Assembly: GCA_002067795.1 (NCBI GenBank)
Contig: MVQI01000020.1
Coordinates: 1 to 64,000, forward strand
Direction: 5' to 3'
Source: Methanosaeta sp. PtaB.Bin039
Lineage (GTDB): Archaea; Halobacteriota; Methanosarcinia; Methanotrichales; Methanotrichaceae
Length of the DNA stretch: 64,000 nt
Under the pieces are notes generated by a model. It had not been told where the DNA came from, made no database searches, and saw only the letters and a program-made list of their open reading frames with translations. Of this stretch, positions 41,211 to 49,189 are shown one piece after another. The position numbers were made by a program, and so were the translations under genes. Positions within the stretch are counted from its first letter, which is position 1; every line of letters begins with the position of its first letter.

Positions 41211-43295
41211 TCACATCCTTAGAAGCCTTGCATTTACAGCTACTATCACGGTGCTGGCGCTCATGAGCATCGCTCCTGCGGCAGGACTGAGGAGGATGCC
41301 GTAAGCGAAGAGCGCTCCGGCAGCAAGTGGGATGGCAAAGGCGTTGTAGCCCGTGGCCCAGATAAGGTTCTGGAACATCTTGGCGTAAGTCTTCTTCGAG
41401 AGGCCGATCAGATACGCCACGTCTCTTGGGTCATTTCTGACAAGAACAATATCCGCCGACTCAACTGCCACATCGGTGCCAGCCCCGATTGCAATGCCCA
41501 CGTCGGCCTGCACCAGAGCCGGTGCATCATTGATCCCGTCTCCCACCATAGCGACCACGTATTGGCTCTGGACCTTCTTTATGGATGCGGCCTTCTCGTG
41601 GGGCAGCACCTCTGAGAAGAAATCGTCCAGGCCCAGCTCCCCTGCCACCCATGATGCAACGAACCTGTTATCCCCGGTGAGCATCATGCATTTGATATTC
41701 ATCGACTTCAGCATTTCAATTGCTTCCAGCGACTCCTTTCTGATGATATCTGCAAGAGCAATGGCACCAACAGGCTTTTCGTCCGAGAGCAGAAAGACGA
41801 CGGTCTTTCCCTGCTCAGCGATCTTATCTATGAGCGGATTATCTATATCGATGCCCTTCTCCCGCAGATATCCGGGGCTTGTCACCAGCAACCTCCTTTC
41901 CCCCACAAGGCCTTCCACTCCTTTGCCGGAGATGGCCTTGAAGTCCTGCACAGGCAAGACATCAAGCCCATGCTCCTTCGACTTGACTGATATTCCCCTG
42001 GCTATGGGATGCTCAGAGTTTGCCTCCAGGGATGCGGCTAATCTCAAGATCTCCTGCTCGCCGACTTCGGCAATGGGAACTATATCGGTGACGCCGAACC
42101 TGCCTTCTGTCAGGGTTCCAGTCTTATCGAAGACCACTGCCTGGATGTTCCTTGCCGTCTCAAAAGCCTGCCTGTCCCTTATGAGAAGCCCTGACCCCGC
42201 CGCAAGGGATGTCGAGACCGCCACGACAAGCGGCACTGCGAGGCCCAGGGCGTGGGGGCAGGAGATGACCATGACGGTGACCGCCCTCTCAACGGCGAAA
42301 GCTGATCCCTGTCCAGCGAGAATCCAGGCAGCGAGGGTGAAGGCCCCAACGCCGAGAGATATGAATGTCAGTATTCTGGCCGCCCTGTCTGCCAGATCCT
42401 GGGATTTCGATTTGCTCTGCTGTGCTGCTCTCACCAGCTCTATGACCTGCGCAAGGTAGGTCATGGAGCCTGTCTTCTGCACCTCAACCGATATCGATCC
42501 ATCGCCGTTGATGGAGCCTCCTATGACCCCGTCTCCTGGTTTCTTGGCCACGGGATTCGATTCGCCTGTAAGCATGGATTCGTTGACATTCGTCTTTCCC
42601 TCGATCACCACTCCGTCGATTGGCACCTTTTCGCCTGGCTTGACCAGGACCAGGTCTCCGTGCTGCAAGCTCTCGACTCTGACCTCCACCATATCCCCAT
42701 GCCTGATCAGGTGCGCTTCGGAGGGCATGATCTTGACGAGCTCCTCCAGCGCACGGCCGGCACCGAGAACCGATCGCATCTCGATCCAGTGGCCAAGCAG
42801 CATGATGTCGATCAGGGTGGCAAGCTCCCAGAAGAATATCTCGCCTTTCAGGCCCAGGGCGACTGCAGAGCTGTAGAAGTAAGCCGCGCTAATGGCAACG
42901 GCAATGAGGGTCATCATCCCTATGTTGTTGTATTTCAGCTCATCGAAGAAGCCCTTGAGGAATGGGTAGCCGCCGTAGAAGTAGATCAGGGTCGAGAGGA
43001 GGAACAGGGCATATATGGATCCCGAAAACCGGACGTCGATCCCAACCAGATCCTGGATGAAAGGAGATAGGGCCAGGATAGGTACGGTCAGAACAATCGA
43101 TATTACGAACCTTCTCTTGAAGTCCTCTGTCCTGTGGCCCCGATGTCTTGATGGGCGAGTCTCGGGAGCTGTGCCATCTCTGCCCACTCCATGCTCTCCA
43201 TGGTCAGATCGTGGCTTGGCAGGCACATTCCGTTTGTGTCCTTCGCGTTTAGCGTCGGCTCCCTGTATCTTTGGCCCTTCGATCGTACCATGCAT
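41211..43295 (-). CDS. copB: Heavy-metal P1B-type ATPase, CPH (CopB-like)
   Basis: 694 residues. The N-terminus (1-55) is His- and charge-rich (His2, 20, 32, 35, 51, 54) instead of a CxxC metal domain. Eight membrane segments are expected. TGES (about 243-246) is the actuator motif, CPH (346-348) the intramembrane metal site, DKTGT (Asp390) the phosphorylation site, and MVGDGINDAPAL the hinge. A CPH motif with His-rich N-terminus characterises the P1B-3/CopB group, which exports copper or silver ions. Upstream membrane genes on the same strand may share its role in metal or redox stress. Confidence 0.93.
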   Translation of the reverse strand: MHGTIEGPKIQGADAKREGHKRNVPAKPRSDHGEHGVGRDGTAPETRPSRHRGHRTEDFKRRFVISIVLTVPILALSPFIQDLVGIDVRFSGSIYALFLLSTLIYFYGGYPFLKGFFDELKYNNIGMMTLIAVAISAAYFYSSAVALGLKGEIFFWELATLIDIMLLGHWIEMRSVLGAGRALEELVKIMPSEAHLIRHGDMVEVRVESLQHGDLVLVKPGEKVPIDGVVIEGKTNVNESMLTGESNPVAKKPGDGVIGGSINGDGSISVEVQKTGSMTYLAQVIELVRAAQQSKSKSQDLADRAARILTFISLGVGAFTLAAWILAGQGSAFAVERAVTVMVISCPHALGLAVPLVVAVSTSLAAGSGLLIRDRQAFETARNIQAVVFDKTGTLTEGRFGVTDIVPIAEVGEQEILRLAASLEANSEHPIARGISVKSKEHGLDVLPVQDFKAISGKGVEGLVGERRLLVTSPGYLREKGIDIDNPLIDKIAEQGKTVVFLLSDEKPVGAIALADIIRKESLEAIEMLKSMNIKCMMLTGDNRFVASWVAGELGLDDFFSEVLPHEKAASIKKVQSQYVVAMVGDGINDAPALVQADVGIAIGAGTDVAVESADIVLVRNDPRDVAYLIGLSKKTYAKMFQNLIWATGYNAFAIPLAAGALFAYGILLSPAAGAMLMSASTVIVAVNARLLRM

Positions 43296-43861
43296 GTGCT
43301 TTTCTGCGTATCTCCGAATGGTCAGATCTATCCATCCCCTCTACCATCGCCCCAACCGCCACAAAAAATTGGCATAACGTTTCCAGGAAGCATGATCCAG
43401 GAACCAGCGAGTTCCTTGAGGTCTCAATAATCCCCTGATCGGATCAGGCTATGACCTTAATCGATTGAATCCCCGTATGAATCCTATTAATGTATATTCG
43501 CTTTCTTAATTGAAATAGTTTTACCTCATTCGCAATTAAATATAATTATTTTTAGAACATAGAATTCTCATTTTAGATCCCCATGCGGACTGAAATTGAG
43601 GCGCGATAAAGGCATACGGACTAAATTGTGGGGTCTGCTTAACGGTGTGGGGTAGAGAGGACTTCGAGATTGATGAAGGGATTTCATTCTTCCAGGTGGA
43701 AGTCAGCAGCGCAAGCACTTCTGCAAGCAGCCCCAGGTTCGCCGCTGAAATGGCCGTGCCAGACCGCCTTATCTGCACCGGCTATTGTCTGTTCAGGAGT
43801 CGAGACGGATCAGAAACGCTCTTTGCTCAGTAAAACCCAACTGAAAGATGGAGGATGAGTC
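43296..43861. other. Divergent intergenic region
   Basis: About 565 bp between copB (minus) and the GlsB-like gene (plus). The middle (43430-43570) is AT-rich and probably holds promoters. I see no convincing gene; short open frames on both strands have no family features. Confidence 0.4.
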
Positions 43862-44107
43862 ATGTTTGAGTTCATAGGCTGGTTGATCATAGGCGTACTG
43901 GCCGGCTGGCTGGCCGGAAAGCTTATGAGGGGAAGGGGATTCGGCCTCATCGGCAACCTGCTGGTGGGCGTGGTTGGGGCAGCTGTTGGCGGCCTGATCT
44001 TTGGGATTCTGGGGCTATCGTCGCATGGGACGGTGGGATCGCTGGTGACCGCCACAGCCGGTGCAGTCGTGCTCTTGTTTGTTGTTGGCTACCTCAAGAG
44101 GATGTAA
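43862..44107 (+). CDS. GlsB/YeaQ/YmgE-family stress membrane protein
   Basis: 81 residues with GGAGGATGAGTC before the ATG. Three glycine-rich membrane helices: FIGWLIIGVLAGWLAGKLMRG, GLIGNLLVGVVGAAVGGLIFGI and the last with TAGAVVLLFVVGYL. This matches the transglycosylase-associated protein family found across bacteria and archaea, often stress-induced; no enzyme activity is established. Confidence 0.93.
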   Translation: MFEFIGWLIIGVLAGWLAGKLMRGRGFGLIGNLLVGVVGAAVGGLIFGILGLSSHGTVGSLVTATAGAVVLLFVVGYLKRM

Positions 44108-44560
44108 CCGGTGCAGGCTGTCGTCCTCTAGAAAAGCACGACGATCGAGCAGGTCTCCGGGGCCAGGTGCCCCGGACACAAAGCCCCTTTTGAGTCCAGC
44201 TGCAAATCCCTGTCTCAAACTGGCCGGAAGGCCATGCTGTGGTCGATTCCGCGACATTACGATTGTTGCCGGTATCTGGGCATGCTCGACTTGCAGCTTT
44301 ATTTGTGACAGAGCTGGGATAAAACCCAAGACGTCGAGAGAAAAGCAGATTCATGTGGACTAATAGCCGCGATTTCTGCTGGATGGAGGGAGGAATCCTG
44401 CAAAGGAGATACGCGTCATCTCCAAAACCCTTATCTTCTGAGCTGCTGACGTGAATTATCGGGGTGCATGGACCTGCGACTATTTCACGCCCCGCATTTC
44501 AAGATTCAAGGCATTCTCCGCCTGATCGTCGCATGATAGGCGGGATGAGGTGATCCAGAT
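44108..44560. other. Intergenic region with one GC-rich hairpin
   Basis: About 450 bp without a supported gene. TCCGGGGC (44156-44163) and GCCCCGGA (44169-44176) form an 8-bp stem with a 5-nt loop, a possible terminator for the GlsB-like gene although the T tract behind it is weak and 10 bp away. Confidence 0.45.
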
Positions 44561-44980
44561 ATGGCCCAAAGACTGATGGAGTATTTCAATAGGCAGCCCA
44601 GGCTGGGCGTGATAAGCACATCGAGCAAGGATGGCCGGGTGGACTGTGCCGTCTACGGTTCTCCTCAGATGATCGACGAGAGAACGGTCATGGTGGCGCT
44701 CGCCAACGGGCGCACATTTGCCAACCTCCTCGAAAACCCGAATGCCGTTTTCATGATAATGGAAGAGGGCGCCAAAATCATGGAATGGAAGGGTGTCCGG
44801 GTCTATCTCAAGATGAGGGAGCATGTAACATCGGGGCAACAGTTGGACGCATACAAGAGCCAGGTGGGAAGTATCATCGGCGAACAGGCTGCAGATATGA
44901 TCAAGGTTCTTGCCTGGTTCGATGTGACCGAGGTGAGGCCTTTGATCGACTTCGGACAGGGCTGGGAAAAGTCCATCTGA
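44561..44980 (+). CDS. Pyridoxamine-phosphate-oxidase-like flavoprotein
   Basis: 139 residues, GAGGTGATC before the ATG. The split-barrel pattern is clear: RLGVISTSSKDGRVDCAVYGSPQMID, VMVALANGRTFANLLENPNAVFMI. These are the strand-turn and Rx(T/S)xxNL(x)xNP features of small FMN-, F420- or haem-binding PNPOx-fold proteins. It lacks the full PdxH active site. Probably a flavin or F420 reductase-type protein; substrate unknown. Confidence 0.88.
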   Translation: MAQRLMEYFNRQPRLGVISTSSKDGRVDCAVYGSPQMIDERTVMVALANGRTFANLLENPNAVFMIMEEGAKIMEWKGVRVYLKMREHVTSGQQLDAYKSQVGSIIGEQAADMIKVLAWFDVTEVRPLIDFGQGWEKSI

Positions 44981-45086
44981 AAAAGATCGTCTTGGGCGGA
45001 TAAACGGTCCAGATGCGCCATAAGAGTTCTCGTTTAGTACAAGAGAGCCCGCGGTGAGGCATTCTGACAATCATGAGGTGTGAGAG

Positions 45087-45800
45087 ATGGGATCAGATGG
45101 CCGATCGGAAGCGACAGCAGGTAGAGGCGATGTCGACGAGGCGGACACCAGGGCGCATCTCCCCCGCATATACAGGATTGGGTTTCATCACAGCTGGCTG
45201 AATTACGATGCTCTGTCTGGGCGCTACTTCATCCAGCCCATCAGCCCAGCAGCCAAGAAGTCGCTGTACATCGATGATAATAGGTCTCTGAAGATCTCAT
45301 CGCTTGGCCCGGATGACGAAAGCGAACAGCATGGCCCAGGGCAGTGCGAACTGGTCAGCCTGGACGATGACGGGCAGATCTACACGCGTGGGCACAAGCT
45401 GCAGTGGAGGCTCATCAAGAAGAAGGACCTTCACCGCCGGTTTCTTGGCAAGATCAGCAATATAGAGGAGATAGTGGACCTTTGCTCAAGCCTCCAGCTC
45501 AGAGTGGAGTACTGCGGCTGGAAGTACATAGGGCCATGGCGATCCATGGAGCCGCAGGAGGCCGAGAAGAGCATCTCAGGTCCGACGTTAGGGGTGGTGC
45601 TGAGGCTCAGAGACGTGGACAGGCTTATTGGGACAGCCTACCACCAGCCTTGTTACGACGACAGGCTGAAATGCCTGGTGGAGATGGCAAGCCAAGGCTT
45701 CAGCTACAGGGAGTTTGCAGCCATGTACGCTGTTGTCATGAACCACTGCCACCCGTTCGGTATCAGGACAGAAAGCACGTCTGGCCACTACATTCGATGA
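45087..45800 (+). CDS. Protein of unknown function
   Basis: 237 residues with GAGGTGTGAGAG before the ATG. Soluble, no signal. The first 30 residues are charged and probably disordered. The rest has mixed strands and helices with aromatic blocks (IGFHHSWLNYDALSGRYF, EYCGWKYIGPWRSM) and three Cys/His near the end (NHCHPFG). I do not recognise a family. The final codons run into a 14-bp tandem repeat. Confidence 0.6.
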   Translation: MGSDGRSEATAGRGDVDEADTRAHLPRIYRIGFHHSWLNYDALSGRYFIQPISPAAKKSLYIDDNRSLKISSLGPDDESEQHGPGQCELVSLDDDGQIYTRGHKLQWRLIKKKDLHRRFLGKISNIEEIVDLCSSLQLRVEYCGWKYIGPWRSMEPQEAEKSISGPTLGVVLRLRDVDRLIGTAYHQPCYDDRLKCLVEMASQGFSYREFAAMYAVVMNHCHPFGIRTESTSGHYIR

Positions 45801-45817
45801 TTCACATTCGATGATTC
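45790..45817. repeat. 14-bp perfect tandem duplication over a stop codon
   Basis: ACATTCGATGATTC occurs twice in a row (45790-45803, 45804-45817). The first copy contains the last codon and stop of the preceding gene. It looks like a recent slippage event. Confidence 0.7.
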
Positions 45818-46154
45818 GATAGCTCAGGCTCGAATCTCCATAGCCGTTGACCGAGACTATGCCTGAAGATGCGAACAATCCGATCCGGTACCATTTCAGC
45901 TCAGCACTGAGGATTGCAGCCAGGACGCCCTAAAAATCCATAATGTCCCTGGAGTATATCGTCCAGTCCGTGGATCTTGCCAGAAATCCTGGACTCGTGA
46001 GAACTCATAGAAGACGGCTCTTGACGCATAATCAAATAGTCAATGATCAAATTGAGCCCTCCTGAATTTGGCTTCAAGGCCGCCAGAGCTGCCAAATTAC
46101 ATGGTCCAGCTCTGGCCAGGCCAGTTTCCTTCGTGAAGCCATCCGGCTCTGAGG
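45818..46154. other. Gene-free convergent spacer
   Basis: About 340 bp between convergent genes. Nothing supported beyond the tandem repeat at its left edge. Confidence 0.4.
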
Positions 46155-47177
46155 CTATAGTTGGTACAGTTTGTCGTAGAAGCTGGTATCGAAGAGCTCC
46201 TGCTCTGTAACCTCCTTTTGTGTGTACTGAATCTGGTACTGGAACTTGGAGAACTCCAGCGTATCGTTTATCAGGAGATGGGGGTCGGTCAGCCATGCCC
46301 CATCCCAGGTCTGGATCGAGTGCTCCACCATGGCAAGGTCCTGACCGGTGTGGTTGGAGTATATGCGGGCCGCCTCATCAGGATGGGCATTCGCATACTC
46401 GGTGGCATTGATATGCGTCTTTATTATCTGGGTGACCAGCTCCGGATAATCCCTGATCAATCTGCCGCTCACCCCGATGCCGCAGCAGGCGTGGTTTGGC
46501 CACATCTCTCCCGACGTTATGACCGTCCTGCCCTTTTTGGACATCTCTATTATCGCTGGGGCAGGATGAGGCAGAAATACGCCGTCACCCTTGCCTTCGA
46601 TCATAAAGGCCACGGCATCCCCAGGCCCCATGGCGGTTATGTTCACATCAGAGATATTCACCCCGTTGCTGGCCAGCCACTTCTTCAGAAGGGTGTCCTG
46701 GGCGGTGCCTGGCGGAAACGTACCTATGTGAAGGCCTTTCAAAGACGCCGGCCCATCATACGCGATGTCGGGCCGCAAGACCAGGCTCGAGCCGTTTGTA
46801 TTGACTGCGACAACGATCTTTGCATCCAGCCCCTTGGATACAGGCAGTATAAAGGGACTGCTGCAGAGATAGGCAATATCGAGATCCCCGGCCTCCATGG
46901 CTTTCAACTGAGGGCCTCCTGTTGGAAATCCGAATTCCTTTATCTCGGTTATCCCAAATTGTTTTAGATCCTCCTTCCACCATCCCATCTCTGTTGCAAC
47001 CATCTCTGCCACATGATGTGTCGTAGGCTGGTAACCGATACGCAGGGTATTGATCCTGTCAGGAACATTCTCCGTGCGCGGAGCGGATATACATCCTATA
47101 GAAGCAAGGATTAACGCAAACAGAAGAATCAGAGAGACCAGCTTCTTCAAGGCAACCACCTCTGTAACTATGTTCAT
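46155..47177 (-). CDS. NitT/TauT-type ABC substrate-binding lipoprotein
   Basis: 340 residues. A lipoprotein-type signal with ILASIGC (Cys29) anchors it outside the membrane; a TTG nine codons in (47150), preceded by GAGGTGG, is an alternative start. The mature part is SsuA/NMT1-like: LRIGYQPTTHHVAEMVATEMGWW, KAMEAGDLDIAYLCSSP, GLHIGTFPPGTAQDTLLKKWLA. Ligands of this family include nitrate, sulfonates, taurine and pyrimidine precursors. No permease or ATPase gene is adjacent, so the partner transporter is elsewhere or the protein is a receptor. It is 72 bp downstream of the MBL/kinase-like gene on the same strand. Confidence 0.88.
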   Translation of the reverse strand: MNIVTEVVALKKLVSLILLFALILASIGCISAPRTENVPDRINTLRIGYQPTTHHVAEMVATEMGWWKEDLKQFGITEIKEFGFPTGGPQLKAMEAGDLDIAYLCSSPFILPVSKGLDAKIVVAVNTNGSSLVLRPDIAYDGPASLKGLHIGTFPPGTAQDTLLKKWLASNGVNISDVNITAMGPGDAVAFMIEGKGDGVFLPHPAPAIIEMSKKGRTVITSGEMWPNHACCGIGVSGRLIRDYPELVTQIIKTHINATEYANAHPDEAARIYSNHTGQDLAMVEHSIQTWDGAWLTDPHLLINDTLEFSKFQYQIQYTQKEVTEQELFDTSFYDKLYQL

Positions 47178-47248
47178 AAGACCTTAAACCATAATAGTCT
47201 TTCGTTACGATAAGGTCGCCCAAGAAAGGAATAGCAAGAAAGACTTGT

Positions 47249-48970
47249 CTAGAAAGACTTGCATGGAAGAAAGTCGATCTGGACCCCACAACCAGTTTCA
47301 GATGCATATTCCTGTATGATTCCGCCACAACTGGAAAATGCCCTCTCCAGAAATCTCATCGCCTGGGGGTCCAAAGGCGCCCTGCATCCGATATCTAAGG
47401 CGACTATTCGAATCGAGACCCAGCCCGAGACCATGGAAGGGACGACCATGATCTTCCTGGCTCCTGACACGCAGAACCGCTCCAGCAGGTCGATCAGCGA
47501 TTCGCTGAAGCGTTCCACGTCCATGCGAACGAACGGTAGTTCCGGACCCGACTCCAGTTCGATGTCTGCCCCGTCAAGCACGTCGATGTGAGCTATCCTT
47601 GTGCGAAGAGCATACAAAAAGTCCTCATAGCTATCGGCCTGAATGATCTCCCCATCCTCATATGGTTTAAATCCAATCTGTTCGAGCACGCCTGCCAGGA
47701 CGCCGTTTATATCAACATCGGTAGCGTAATAGTTTGGCTTGAAGCCCCGATATACGATCGAGTAGTCGTTGAATATCCTGCCAGCCCGCATCAAAAGCGA
47801 GCTGTCCAGAACCGAGCCAAGCTCCCTGCTGCCCAGGACCTGCTCCAGTTTGGCGATGATCTGGCCGGCCTTGTGAACCAGATCGAGGTCGATCCTATGG
47901 CCACCCTTTAGCTCCAGAGCGAATCTCTGAAATTCGATGAACAACTCCTCGATAGCCTCAAGGTCCATAATTGAGCGAAGACGATCTGCTTCCCCGCCCT
48001 CCTCCAGTTCTTCCAGCACGTGAGATACGTATAGCAGCCTTCCCAGGATTATTGATAAGAGCCGCTCCAACTCGACCATCATGTCCTGGGCGTAGGCTGA
48101 CGTGCTCCTCGCCCAGGCCAGAGTAATCTCCTCCAGTCCCTGCAGGGACTTTACGTCCTGGTACATGGATCGTAGTGTATTCCAGGCGGTGTCGGCATTT
48201 ACCGTCCGGCCGTGACCGGAGCAGCAGAGGAGGATGTTCTTCCTCTCAAGGATCCAAAGCACTCTATGTATGGTCTTCAGCAGCTCCGACTGGCTCCAAC
48301 CATAGGCCCCTGCCATGCCAGAGTTGGGCGCGAAGAACAGGTCTCCGGTAAAGAGCAGCCGCCCTGCCCTCAGGCATATGCTATCGGGGCTGTGGCCGGG
48401 AGTTGAGTAGATCTCCAGGAGATCGTGGCCGTTGAGGGGGATAGTCTGGTAATCCAGGGTCGGACCATAAGGGACCTTCACCGACCTGTATTGACAGGAA
48501 TACACAAATTTGCCCAGCGACAGATCTCTTCGCACATCTCTGCACATATCCCCGGAACATAAGAGCCGGATATCGACCGAGATGCGGTCCATCTTCCTGC
48601 CCAGGAGTCGGCAAAGTGTCAGGTCCGGATCTGCCGCTTCCAGGGCAAGGGCTCCTGCCTCCTGGGCAGCCAGAATGACCGGCCAAAGATCACGATTGTT
48701 CCGCAGGCGCCCAATGCCCTGGCAGTGATCCATATGGGCATGAGTCAGGTAGACCACCACCGGCCTCGGCCTGTCCTCAAGCATGCCAATAACAACGCGG
48801 GCCATCGAATCGATCTGCTCGTCCAGGGCCCCTGGATCTATCCAGGCGATCTGCTTCTCTGCAGAGAGTATGTATGAGTTTGAGGACATCAGGTCGATTT
48901 TCCTTATGAATGGGAATATCTCCACCCCTTGCGTTCCGGGGACCTGCTGAAGGACGCCTGACTCTATCAT
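47249..48970 (-). CDS. Metallo-beta-lactamase domain fused to histidine-kinase-like module
   Basis: 573 residues from ATG 48970 (GGTGG upstream); a TTG at 49018 lies too close to the expected transcription start. Residues 1-250 are a metallo-beta-lactamase fold with His77-x-His79-x-Asp81-His82 (THAHMDH), STPGHSPDS, FTGDLFF and CSGHGR metal ligands. From about 270 the chain is helical like a dimerisation domain (two long Leu/Glu helices), then a region resembling a degenerate HATPase: NDYSIVYRGF, VDINGVLAGVLEQIG, and a late SCGGIIQEYASETGCGVQIDF. No phosphoacceptor His in a normal H-box and no clear ATP-lid glycines, so it may bind but not transfer phosphate. Divergent from the sensor phosphatase gene; likely part of the same signalling system (inference). 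Confidence 0.75.
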   Translation of the reverse strand: MIESGVLQQVPGTQGVEIFPFIRKIDLMSSNSYILSAEKQIAWIDPGALDEQIDSMARVVIGMLEDRPRPVVVYLTHAHMDHCQGIGRLRNNRDLWPVILAAQEAGALALEAADPDLTLCRLLGRKMDRISVDIRLLCSGDMCRDVRRDLSLGKFVYSCQYRSVKVPYGPTLDYQTIPLNGHDLLEIYSTPGHSPDSICLRAGRLLFTGDLFFAPNSGMAGAYGWSQSELLKTIHRVLWILERKNILLCCSGHGRTVNADTAWNTLRSMYQDVKSLQGLEEITLAWARSTSAYAQDMMVELERLLSIILGRLLYVSHVLEELEEGGEADRLRSIMDLEAIEELFIEFQRFALELKGGHRIDLDLVHKAGQIIAKLEQVLGSRELGSVLDSSLLMRAGRIFNDYSIVYRGFKPNYYATDVDINGVLAGVLEQIGFKPYEDGEIIQADSYEDFLYALRTRIAHIDVLDGADIELESGPELPFVRMDVERFSESLIDLLERFCVSGARKIMVVPSMVSGWVSIRIVALDIGCRAPLDPQAMRFLERAFSSCGGIIQEYASETGCGVQIDFLPCKSF

Positions 48971-49030
48971 GACCACCAACTGCCGAAAAATCGTGCCGTG
49001 GATACGATACACCCACAATCAGGTCAGATT

Positions 49031-49040
49031 CATATTTAAT
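49031..49040 (-). promoter_or_regulatory. TATA box for MBL/kinase-like gene
   Basis: ATTAAATATG on the minus strand, about 60 bp from the ATG at 48970, in the 219-bp divergent region shared with the sensor gene. Confidence 0.45.
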
Positions 49041-49189
49041 GATTATCTTTAATAGCCTTGAATGCATCTTATGAAATATGGATCCTCCTGCGGACAGTTG
49101 CAGGATAGAACAGCAGGTTTATGATCATCAAGGATCAAAAGTAGCGACTCGGCTAAGTCCACCCAGTGTCTTGGGGACGGGGCCATGAT

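Noticed and set aside
41476-42459. 327-codon open frame antisense to copB
   Set aside because: It is a shadow of the strongly conserved P-type ATPase, produced by codon bias on the opposite strand.
43536-43833. Short open frames between copB and the GlsB-like gene
   Set aside because: No conserved features; AT-rich promoter-like region explains them better.
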